Source of the DNA: Amyelois transitella
Lineage: Eukaryota > Arthropoda > Insecta > Lepidoptera > Pyralidae
Reading direction: 5' to 3'
Length of the DNA stretch: 64,000 nucleotides
NCBI RefSeq assembly: GCF_032362555.1
Contig: NC_083505.1
Location: 5,695,501 to 5,759,500, forward strand
In this document: one piece after another, positions 47,880-64,000 of the stretch
How the letters are laid out: the number at the start of each line of letters is the position of its first letter
How positions within the stretch are numbered: position 1 is the stretch's first letter
Program-made: the position numbers and the translations under genes
Notes under the pieces: model-generated
The model's input: the letters and a program-made list of their open reading frames with translations, nothing else
What the model was told of the DNA's origin: nothing
Databases searched by the model: none

Positions 47880-49760
47880 TAAAACAAAGATATAATACAT
47901 GATATAAATACGCGGAACACATTATGGCAAAATTATAAAAATAATAAAACAGATAAAAATTTAGAAGCAAAATTTACAGAATATAGAAAAAGGGTTTATG
48001 ATACAATACAGGAAACTAATAAAAACTTACTATGTTGATTATTTTAAGAACCATATGATAAAGCCGAAAAAAATGTGGAAGGCTATCAATAACCTATCAT
48101 GCAACAAAATAAAAGACACGGTTGGCCCAAGTACACTAGTCACGGATTCAAATACAACTTGTTTAGTTTAATTCAAAATGAGTATTGCTTAAAACTCTTT
48201 AATTCGTTTACCAGGTTGCAACTGGCCATTTACAAAGAAATAAAAAGAAAATTTTTGAGTTCACACGGAATTCCATTAAGTTATACCTACTATAAGATCG
48301 ATTTGATGTTTTAGCATAAGTATTATGTTATTAAAGTGCATGTTTTTAAGTTTCAAATCAAAGGGCAGTTTCAGTTCATCAAGAGTTCATACAACTTTTT
48401 TCAATGAGTGCTTAAACACAACTATTACAGAGAAAAAAGAAATTTGTGAGTGCTTTAACAATTATTTTTCAACTATTGGCTCTATATTAGCAAGTAAAAT
48501 CCCAAATACGCTAATGACAAGCCGAGACCGATTATCGCTAACACCCAATGCAGCGGATTCAACAAGTTTGTCCAACTTCGAGCCAGCAACCACGGATGAA
48601 ATCACTAAGATCATAGATCAACTGGAAATCCATAAAATGTATACTGAAACTTATAGTCACTCCATTAACAAATTGTATAAATAAATGTCTAAACCAGGGA
48701 GTTTTTCCTGACAGTTTAAAAATAGCAAAAATGACACCATACATACATTGGGAGACAAGACTGATCCATGTAATTACCGTACTCATCTCTGTCTTGACCT
48801 TAAAAAGCATTCGATACTATTTCTCATAAAATTCACCTCGAAAAACTTTTGGACATCGGTATCACTGGCAAGGCTCATGAGATTTTAAAGTCATATGTCC
48901 AAAACCGCAAACAAATTGTTAAAATTGGTCCACATCAAAGTTCTGCTAATCCAATTACATTTGGCGTTCCTCAGGGCTCTATTTTGGGTCCGCTTTTATT
49001 TCTAATTTGATAATATACAACATAAAGGTCTAACAGCTGATATCACCTTATATGCAGATGATACAAGTTTATTTACTTTGGCCACTCTATTAAAACTATT
49101 ATGTCTAACGCACAAAACGACTTAAATCTACTTAACAACTGGTTTTCTAAACTTAAATCTACTTGAAAAAGATTTTCCTCACAATTAATGCAACAAAAAC
49201 AAATTTTATCATATTCGCCGCAAATAATAAACGAATTAACGACATTGCAGATATTAGGATAAATAACAAAATAATCAAACAAAAATTTGTTATCGATCAC
49301 CAATTAAACTGGAAAAAGCACATAGACAGAATTAAAACTAAACTGACATCCTTGACAGGTATTGTACGAAATATTGTAAAATGCCTTCCCCGAAAAGTAA
49401 AATATATTATTTACAATTAATTAATTAAACCACACATAGACTTATTGATAGAAATTTGGGGAACTGCAGCTAAATCTAACTTAGAAATTCTACAAATTGC
49501 TCAAAATAAATTAATAAAATCCTTATTTCATTACAAATATCGTACGCCATCTAAAAACATCTATGAGGAGACTAAAATTATGACAATTAAACAACAAAAT
49601 CAACCATCCATCATAGTTTCTTACCCATATTATACTTATTATTTATCCTGTTATTTGAAATGAAGACTCAAGATTTTATTTTGTTATATAAGAATTCCTT
49701 GCCAAATACCGTAAGAGGTGTACTACTACCGTTGTATTATTGGCGTAAATAAATAAATAG
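47880..49760 (+). pseudogene. Decayed CR1/Jockey-like LINE (reverse transcriptase relic)
   Basis: Fragments in three frames read like one LINE ORF2: KEICECFNNYFSTIG, DEITKIIDQL, ..FGVPQGSILGPLLF.. (the conserved RT block 4 of Jockey/CR1 elements, near 48962-49002), YADDTSLF (the catalytic box, near 49053), LNWKKHIDRI, and IEIWGTAAKSNLEILQIAQN. Stops and frameshifts are frequent, so it is inactive. It ends near 49757 with TAAATAAATAAATAG and then a scrap of RTE-like sequence (GTGACGCAACACATCCTTG). Confidence 0.8.
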
Positions 49761-50599
49761 GTGACGCAACACATCCTTGTAGAGTATTGCCAGATTTTTT
49801 GCTATATAGCTCTGAAACTTAGGCTATAAATTTATTGATATCCAAGAAATGGTGGCACATGAGATAATGAACAGCGGTTGTTACAAGAATACAAGATGCG
49901 ATGCGCTCGTGTAATTGTTTAAAAAAAATTTGCTACATTCTACAAAAAAATCTGAATAATTAAAATGTAACAATTGGAGAACTTTACTATAAAATATGTA
50001 GTGATTGATTATCCATAATTAGATAATTTCAAAATAAAAATATCATTAGGTACACTCTTATTACAATAAATGTCATTACATTCACGGCATTAAATAGTCA
50101 TTTCTTAATAACTCAAAATAAGAGATAACAATATCCATATTTGTTACTAGTTTTTAGTAATTTAGATTACTTACCTAATTATAATGTACGCCAAAAAGAT
50201 AATGGGTTGGTAATGGTTGGGATGTAAAACTCACATAAAAACGAAATGACGCAAGGTAGGTAACATAACACTGTGAACCATTCTTAGTCAATTTTTATTT
50301 TAACGAATTATGTCTTTTTCTCAGTGACGATGGCTCTATAATGAGTGGGTGGTATCTTTTCATGTTTCAACGTGTCACTATAGGATCAAACATGAAAATA
50401 TCCAATTTCAAAAGTCGAATTGTCATCGTGAACTGAAAAATTTGCAATGACAAAACTTTGGACTTAATTATTTCCTAACATATTTATAATTTTATACGAA
50501 TGTGCCTGTAAACTGAATGAGACATTCATCTATAAGTACACAGAGTTTTTTTTAAATTATTTGTTTCTAGTAAAAGTATATATTTTTTTCTTATATTGT

Positions 50600-50815
50600 T
50601 TCTCAGATTTCTCGATATTCCTTCGGGAGCGAAAAACGGGTGCGCGTATGAATTCGCGAGAAAAATTATCCATAGCACACCTAAAGCTTTAAGGGCTACT
50701 GAACAGAACGTCATCAGCAGAACATATTATACCTTTTATTCAGGTACTGTTTATGTAGGATTTGCGTTGAACTACAATGTCCGTGAGCGAGGCCGCGGGC
50801 AACAGCTGGCACTTT
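50600..50815 (+). mobile_element. Helitron-like relic
   Basis: Plus-strand copy related to that at 39482. It ends GTCCGTGAGCGAGGCCGCGG GCAACAGCTGG; the usual CTAG has become CTGG. No gene. Confidence 0.45.
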
Positions 50816-51486
50816 TACTCACAAAAGAATAATAAAGTAATGACTCATCATAAATACCTTTCGTAATGGAGCAAAAAATTTAAATACTGAAGTATGTATT
50901 TCAACAATGGTGTTATACTCGATTGTTATATGAAATAATAATTATTACGATTATTTACAAGCTATATGCGACAGGTGATGATAAAAAAATCTTGACGATT
51001 TTTTTCATGATGATTCATTTATGATATTGTAATTTTCCACTTACAACTAAATAAGTATGGCAATTTTAGGATATTTCAGTTATATTTCTATATATTAAAC
51101 AGTACATACACTTTCAATCAGATCGTCAGACTTATAGGTCGGACGAACTTGGCGGCACGCTACACGGGCCCTAAGATCTATAAAAACACCTTTTAAAATG
51201 AAATTAATGCTTAACCTAATTAAATAATAAGTACCTAGCAGTATGAATTCAAAGTCCACCTTCATCTCGGTGGCTCACTCAGACAGTTTAAGAGTACGAG
51301 AGCACTATTATACATAAGAAACCTTCTTACATCAGAATTACGATGTGGAAAAGCTAGTATAATAAAAGGTAAACACATATGAATGTTTTTTACTCTTTCA
51401 CATGAACACTAATTAATGGATTTGGTTGAATCTTATATTACAATTTACTTACAGGAATAAAAGGGGCAACTGAAACTATTTTTTAA

Positions 51487-51720
51487 TTAGCTCTTACTCG
51501 CAGCTTCGGTCGCGCAAATTTAGCCACTTACAATTTGTTACAGGTGTTTCTTCTATCCATCAGGATCTTTATTTTTTACCGGGACAAAAGTACCATTTGT
51601 CCTTCTTCAAATATACGCAACATTTTAAAAAGACAGGTTTAGTACTTAACGCTTGAAAAGACAACTTACATACAAATAAACTTACTTTCGCATTTATAAT
51701 ATTATTTTGGAACTATTCTA
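51487..51720 (+). repeat. Interspersed repeat, copy 2 (first copy 54-240)
   Basis: Shares CGCAGCTTCGGTCGCGC, TTTTTTACCGGGACAAAAG, AAATATACGCAACATTTT and AAACTTACTTTCGCATTTAT with the copy at 54-240. Confidence 0.5.
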
Positions 51721-51834
51721 TTCTACTAATAATAACTTTATTTGTTCATACATAATTCAAATTTAAATTTTTATTAATGATTATGGGACATTTTATGTAT
51801 GTATGAAGTGTCCCATAATACATATATACACATG

Positions 51835-51985
51835 GTCACATCTATGTCCCTGGTGGGGTAGAGAGAGCCAACAGTCTTGAAAATAAAGGCCACGTTCAGC
51901 TATTTGGTATAATTATAGAATTGAGATTCAAATAGTGACAGATTACTAGCCTATCGCCTAAACTAACTAAATTTCTTTTTTATAT
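51835..51985 (+). repeat. Interspersed repeat family 'GCGGGGTAGACAGAGCC', partial copy
   Basis: Contains GGTCACATCTATGTCCCTGG, TGGGGTAGAGAGAGCCAACA, GTTCAGCTATTTGGTATAAT and CTAGCCTATCGCCTAAA. Confidence 0.65.
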
Positions 51986-52420
51986 TTTTAATTAAATTAA
52001 TCTTAAAAACGTAAGGAGAACGCGTTTTAGTATGTCGGTAGAATATGGATAAATTGTCAAAAAGAATTTTGTTAATTATGTGTCAAAATACTATTTTTAA
52101 AGACCTATTCAACGACAACCTACAAGACTCCACTAACCCATAGTGGAGAAAAAAAATATCCGCTCCCTAAGTAAAACCGCGTCATACAGACAGGCAGTTC
52201 CTTTTATGCCTATTTAACCTTAAAAAGGAAGTTTTTATTATATTCACAATCTGTTGTAAGAATTATTTATTCACAAATGATGATTATCTATATAGTAGAA
52301 AATTCAAGTAACCAATATAAAATGTAAAAGCTAATTACTAACACAAAACAAAGCTGGAAACAAGTATCCCCTGGTTGCTTGATTTTAACTAAAAATAACT
52401 TATTAACCTACATCTGAATC

Positions 52421-52446
52421 CATCTAGTAACTTTAGTTACTAGATG
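52421..52446. repeat. 26-bp palindrome
   Basis: CATCTAGTAACT, two T, then AGTTACTAGATG: perfect 12-bp arms. The region around it shows no other feature. Confidence 0.75.
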
Positions 52447-52509
52447 TTACTTGTTTTCATTGTAGAAAATCTGATTTCATTTTATTCATTTTCTAAGCTT
52501 TTGCCCTTA

Positions 52510-52649
52510 CATACATACATACATAAAAATCACGCCTCTTTCCCGGAGGGATAGGCAGAGACTACCTCTTTCCACTTGCCACGATCTCTGCATACTTCCT
52601 TCGCTTCATCCACATTCATAACTCTCTTCATGCAAGCTCGGCGGTTTCG
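52510..52649 (-). mobile_element. 5'-truncated RTE-like LINE tail with near-perfect target duplication
   Basis: Minus-strand LINE tail ending in an ATGT repeat. It is flanked by TTTTGCCCTTA (52499-52509) and TTTTTCCCTTA (52650-52660), 10 of 11 matching. Confidence 0.8.
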
Positions 52650-53081
52650 TTTTTCCCTTAAGTATGTAAAATACATAGTATGATTAATAACCTTTTATTA
52701 TCACATTGAAAACATATATGAAAAAATCCTTGTAGTTTAGGGGAAAAATATTAATGAAATCAAGTAATGTTTTTTGGTTCCCATACAAAATTTTGTGAAA
52801 ACTAAGTTTTATTTGAGGTAAAAACACCAATACAAAGCTTGTTAGGTAGCAGAATAAATGTTACTATTACTTAAGTACCTACTTATAATAAATCTGTACA
52901 GAGGTCATTTTTGTACATGATAATCTTCGATCAACTTTAAATAATGATAATAGATTAAGAACGATTTCACAAGTAACTACCTACAAAATTTTAATATGAT
53001 ACATATTAGTTTAAACTAAAATATAAGCGCTTAACAAATATTATTTAAAAATAATAGCATATTTATAGCATATAATTTGAC

Positions 53082-53315
53082 GGCCTCTGTGGCGCAGCGG
53101 TAATACGCTTGTCTGTGACACCGTGGGTCCCGGGTTCGAATCCCGGCCAGGGCATGATGAGAAAAGAACTTTTTCTGATTGGCCTGGGTCTTGGATGTTT
53201 ATCTATATAAGTATTTATTATTATTATTATAAAATATAGTATCGTTGAGTTAGTATCTCGTAACACAAGTCTCGAACTTACTTCGAGGCTAACTCAATCT
53301 GTGTAATTTGTCCCG
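53082..53315 (+). repeat. tRNA-derived SINE, best preserved copy
   Basis: It starts CGGCCTCTGTGGCGCAGCGG, has a canonical B-box GGTTCGAATCCC, closes CCAGGGCATGATGAG, then the body TTGGCCTGGGTCTTGGATG, an ATT repeat, GTATCGTTGAGTTAGTATCT and the end CTAACTCAATCTGTGTAATT TGTCC. The tail regions match the copies at 2703 and 14380. Confidence 0.88.
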
Positions 53316-53639
53316 GATATATTTATTCACATAACGCGTTGACAAATTTTTTTCTTTCGGAATATCCGGGTTGAACAGATTATTATAATAGAAACAGGTG
53401 TTATCAGACGTTTTTTTGTTCCTAGTGCCAGATGTTTTTAATGGTACCTAGTAGGTACCATAAAATATCTGTTGAACTGAATGGGACTAGATGAACAATA
53501 GCGAGGGCCATTCCAAGGCAATAATTCTTATTGTAATTACTTACTCATAACAATATGAGTCATAAAAATAATGGCAAAAATTGGGGTGAAAATATTTAGG
53601 TATAAGTGATCTTTACCTGGTACCGATGGCATGCAGACG

Positions 53640-54200
53640 GCCAGTATTTTACTGTCGTTTGTTCGTCGAGGTGCTACTCTTGTGCTATTTCGCTTGTGGT
53701 TACTGATCTTGGACACTTAATTCGCCTGCTTTAGACTAGTGTTTAATATCTCGTGGTAATTTAAACGTGGTATTGGTTCTGGAGGAGTAAGCAGCGGAAA
53801 ATAATCTTCTGATTTAAAGGTTGGTGTATTTGTAATGTTATTTATACTAATTCCAAATTTTATTTACTTGACTTTTTTAAGATATACTGACCAGACAAAC
53901 ATGTATTCATAAACAAAAATAAATAGGTATATTCTCCTTTCAAAACTCTGAATGAACACTTAAATATGTCCAGGAATAGCTATCTTACTACATTTTAGTA
54001 AGTAGTGTCTTCAGTCTTAGGTAGGTATATAGAAACTGTGGGAGACTGTGGGTGTTTGTTGACAGATTAACCTGTGGCATATCCTAAACCCTAACTAAGG
54101 CATTAATACCAATTAATTTTGGGCTAAGGAGGGCCACAACTTAAAAACAAATATATTTAGTTTCATAAACTTTGTACTAATAAATTTAAAAATGTTTTAG
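53640..54200 (+). promoter_or_regulatory. DHX33: DHX33 upstream region, likely with a non-coding first exon
   Basis: The first coding exon opens after an acceptor (AATGTTTTAG at 54191-54200), which implies an upstream untranslated exon. The sequence 53650-53800 (GTCGTTTGTTCGTCGAGGTG and following) is less AT-rich than its surroundings and could be that exon, but no splice donor is decisive. Confidence 0.35.
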
Positions 54201-54226
54201 GATTCCCGCTTCGGGTGATTTGTAAG

Positions 54227-61175
<6,949 letters not shown>

Positions 61176-61480
61176 CGCTGATTTTTTTTTATAAGTATAA
61201 GATTATGTTATGATTAATTGTTATTTTAATATGAAATGAATTGTGATATATGTATGTAAGTTTTACTTGTTTGTTAAGCAGGGAGTCATTGATGGATTTA
61301 AGATTGTGTGATATGAGAATTGTGAATGTTCGAATATTCAATGTTTTGTGATATAGTAGTAACACAAAATTTCATAATGTTATACTTTATGAAAGAGGTT
61401 TAAAGATGTTAATGAGATATATCTAATGAGAGTTTATATGTGTATAACGATTAAATTTAAAAATATTGTTTTGTGTAAGA

Positions 61481-61642
61481 AATAAATCACTGCCAAAAAT
61501 GGGAAATATTTGTTATTATTTGTATGTTTCGATAGCCATCCCTAAATACATGATTCTAAAAATTAAGTATAAGATTAAGTTAGATTAAGATTATATTCCT
61601 GCCTATGTTTGCAAGTGAAAATTATTGTTAAATATTAATAAA
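61481..61642 (+). terminator. DHX33: Candidate polyadenylation signals of DHX33
   Basis: AATAAA occurs at 61481-61486 (about 305 bases after the stop) and again at 61637-61642. Either could serve the DHX33 3' end. Confidence 0.45.
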
Positions 61643-62081
61643 GCAGATAATTAACATCAAGCTTTTTTCTTTTGTTAATCTACCTATAAATATCCCAAGC
61701 GTCAAGCTACTAGTTGGAATCATTTTTTTAATCATCATTCATTTATTAATTTTTTTATTTCATCTAAAATTTTACATTTTTTGTCCTTGGCAAGTATAAA
61801 TATTCTCCATAAAATATATATTTAAGGGCATACATACATATATAAAAATATACAAGATACATATAGACACAAACGCATATATAAATACTCGTACATAAGA
61901 AAGCTATGAGCGTAATTAGCACCATAATACTATGTCGATACAAATCTATACAGGTAGGTATATAAAACTTTCTTTAGTGACTGACTGACAGAAGGCACGC
62001 AGCTCAATCCACTGAGTCTAGAGACTTGAGAGAAATTCGTCATGTATGATCCTTATAATAAGATCCCTAAGAGTGCACTTA

Positions 62082-62145
62082 TAGAATATTCCCGAATTCC
62101 CATGGAAACATAAACATGTTTCCGTTGGTTTTCGGGAATATTCTA
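62082..62145. repeat. 64-bp hairpin-forming inverted repeat
   Basis: The outer arms TAGAATATTCCCGAA (62082-62096) and TTCGGGAATATTCTA (62131-62145) are perfect 15-bp complements. An inner stem GGAAACA..TGTTTCC follows. The result is a long hairpin with one internal bulge. Confidence 0.75.
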
Positions 62146-62309
62146 TTGGGATTCAGACAACTGTATAAAAAGTTGATCTTACAACATTCACAAATTAAAT
62201 GTTTCATAGGTACTATTCATAATTCCCCGGTCACCGTCTTATATTACCGGTAAAGTCTATAGGTAGAGTCTGTCGTTCCAATTCAACTGGTGTAACTTGT
62301 ACATACATA

Positions 62310-62570
62310 CATACATATCGTCACGTCTATATCCCTTGCGGGGTAGACAGAGCCAACAATCTTGAAAAGACTGAATGGCCACATTCAGCTATTTGGCTTA
62401 ATGATAGAATTGAGATTCAAATAGTGACAGGTTGCTAGCCCATCGCCTAAAAAAGAATCCCAAGTTTGTAAGCCTATCCCTAAGTCGCCTTTTACGACAT
62501 CCATGAGAAAGAGATGGAGTGGTCCTATTCTTTTTTGTATTGGTGCCGGGAACCACACGGCACGGTGTAA
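62310..62570 (+). repeat. Interspersed repeat family 'GCGGGGTAGACAGAGCC', best preserved copy
   Basis: Carries every block of the family, from GTCACGTCTATATCCCTTGC through TTTTACGACATCCATGAGAA to GTGCCGGGAACCACACGGCA. It is preceded by ACATACATACATACAT (62302-62317). Confidence 0.75.
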
Positions 62571-62904
62571 CTTGTACATCATTAAAAACTAGGTAGACGA
62601 CATACCAATTAAAAAAGAAAACATTTTGCTATAGAAAAATGTGTTTTGGGTGGAGCGTTACCTAAATGATTTTGTCATTATGACTGGGGCGCTAAAGAGC
62701 ATTTTTATCGATGGTTGCCTTTCTTATCGAGGGACTGTGCTCAGATTGCAAAATGTTCTTAATGGCTTATTGCTTTTAGGGAGACGAACGGCGATGATAG
62801 GAATTGCGTGTTTTTGTAAAGTCCGTAGATCTTGTATTTTTTAGAGTACTTGAGATAAATTGTCAAGCTAAAAGACATTATAATACCCGCAGCCATTCTA
62901 TATA

Positions 62905-63085
62905 TAATATTTACGTCTATCCCTTTATGGGAAAACAAAACCAACTGTCTCGAAAAAACTGAAATACTGTTCTGCTGGATGGCTTAATGATGGAATTGAG
63001 ATTCTGATAGTACCGAGTTGCTAGCACATCGCCTAAAAGAAGAATCTCAAGCTTAGATTTTACCTTGATTGCCTTTTACAATAGT
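62905..63085 (+). repeat. Interspersed repeat family 'GCGGGGTAGACAGAGCC', degraded copy
   Basis: Contains TTTACGTCTATCCCTTTATG, CTGGATGGCTTAATGATGGA and GAGTTGCTAGCACATCGCCT. Second of two copies within 800 bp. Confidence 0.6.
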
Positions 63086-63364
63086 AGGTACGCGAAGAGA
63101 AGCAGCTGGTACAAACTATATTATTGTTCACTACAAGACCAGAATTGAATCTTGCACTAGATAATATGCGTAAGTTATCATTAAGTCATTATTTATTTAT
63201 TTAGATCTAATATAATACGAGTACATAATATTAAATACGGCATGATCCGGGCGATTGTCGAAACCTCGAAAACGTATTACTTAAATGCAACGATTTTATG
63301 TGATTCTTTTGCCCTACATAACCTGTGTATAATAAGATTTGTTTTTATCTTATGTTATCTGTGA

Positions 63365-63770
63365 GCGTCGGTGGTAGAATTGGTGCCTGGCTAAAATGCG
63401 TGATGCGCAGAAAGGCACAGGTTCAAATTCCACCTGGGACATGCCAATGACTATTTCAAAGTTATGTGCATTAGTTTGAATACTAACCTATGCTCTTACG
63501 GTGAGGAAAACATCGTGAGGAAAAACCTACACATTCAGGAAAGTGGATGTGTAACCATATCGATCCAATACGGATTAGGTTTACCCGCAAAGGTTGCGGA
63601 GGTCAGATGGGAATCGCTTCGTGTAAAAACCTGACTTACCCAATCCAGGATCCATGGTCATGTATACCATGAAGAACCCAGGGTATACCCTGGGTTCCTC
63701 TCTAGAGAGGTGAGGATGCAACCGGGGACTTAAGCTAGGAATAAGACGGAGTTATCTCATTAAATTTTTT
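63365..63770 (+). repeat. tRNA-derived SINE, second family
   Basis: The head has an A-box-like GTCGGTGGTAGAATTGGTGC and a B-box GGTTCAAATTCCACC closing CTGGGAC. The body includes TACGGTGAGGAAAACATCGT, GAGGAAAAACCTACACATTC, GGTTGCGGAGGTCAGATGGG and a perfect 24-bp palindrome (63674-63697, GAACCCAGGGTA and its complement). A matching fragment is at 31590-31720. Confidence 0.75.
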
Positions 63771-64000
63771 TATTTATTAAAAAAAAGGGAAAATCCCTTT
63801 AAAGGGAAATATTTTTTTATTAAAATGTACATCTGACGCGTCCCTATAAATAGGAGGGTCTGAGGGCGAAGACACTTCCTTCATTAAAGTGATTACCTAC
63901 AGCTGGAAGCGAGGAACAATGTTAATTCGATAATTATGCAAATTCCACGAAATAATTCATTAGAATTTATGACATTCACACAAAGATAGAATGGGTATGG

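Larger units (their letters stand above)
44681..54226. other. 9.5-kb intergenic region between FOXRED1 and DHX33
   Basis: The FOXRED1 upstream flank leads into a 0.8-kb palindrome-rich element (44878-45710), an RTE tail (46345-46544), a repeat (47285-47440), a decayed CR1/Jockey-like LINE (47880-49760), Helitron-like copies (50600-50815, 51487-51720), a family repeat (51835-51985), an RTE tail (52510-52649) and a SINE (53082-53315). The DHX33 5' region lies at about 53640-54226. I found no host gene. Confidence 0.6.
61650..64000. other. Downstream region of DHX33, repeats only
   Basis: No gene is visible. It holds a hairpin (62082-62145), two copies of the GCGGGGTAGACAGAGCC repeat (62310, 62905) and a SINE of a second family (63365-63770). 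Confidence 0.6.

Noticed and set aside
53085..53157. Possible tRNA gene with canonical B-box
   Set aside because: It continues into the conserved SINE body and tail; repeat family member.

Overview
The window looks like a piece of an insect nuclear genome, most likely a moth or butterfly (Lepidoptera). It is AT-rich, the genes are split by GT-AG introns, and the introns and gaps are packed with repeats of types common in lepidopteran genomes: tRNA-derived SINEs, RTE-like LINEs with ATGT-type tails, CR1/Jockey-like LINE debris, Helitron-like ends finishing in CTAG, and small inverted-repeat elements. I saw no bacterial, phage, plasmid or CRISPR signature. Species cannot be named from the sequence alone.

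Five conserved protein-coding genes can be assembled exon by exon with consistent reading phase. (1) 955-5784, minus: GPCPD1-type glycerophosphocholine phosphodiesterase, 3' end outside the window. (2) 9433-28806, minus: PNUTS (PPP1R10), the nuclear PP1-targeting subunit, with a start codon that appears to sit alone at the end of its first exon. (3) 30741-33928, plus: TMCO1, the ER calcium-load-activated channel and translocon subunit, 183 aa, complete. (4) 35453-44680, minus: FOXRED1, a mitochondrial FAD-dependent oxidoreductase and complex I assembly factor, 468 aa, complete. (5) 54227-61175, plus: DHX33, a DEAH-box RNA helicase, 12 coding exons and 713 aa, complete. PNUTS and TMCO1 are divergent; TMCO1 and FOXRED1 are convergent. 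The five genes have unrelated housekeeping roles and form no pathway.

Between and inside the genes: 5785-9432 holds repeats, including a 657-bp element with inverted ends; the 9-kb PNUTS intron (10890-19868) is mostly featureless AT-rich DNA with a SINE; PNUTS intron 1 holds a 503-bp foldback element built of nested palindromes; TMCO1 intron 4 holds nested transposons and a strong hairpin; FOXRED1 intron 2 (37310-43822) is a transposon graveyard with a degenerate CENP-B/jerky-type transposase, a small inverted-repeat element inside it, and a 2-kb RTE-like LINE flanked by an 18-bp target duplication; 44681-54226 holds a palindrome-rich element, a decayed CR1/Jockey-like LINE, RTE tails and a SINE; 61176-64000 holds the DHX33 3' region, a hairpin and two repeat families.

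I found no convincing new biological system. The most notable items are the PNUTS ATG-only first coding exon, a phase-neutral possible PNUTS cassette exon, the nested-palindrome foldback element with TGACGTCA cores, two hairpins with pre-miRNA-like geometry, two GC-rich DHX33 exons in an AT-rich gene, and one repeat family with ten of eleven copies on the same strand.
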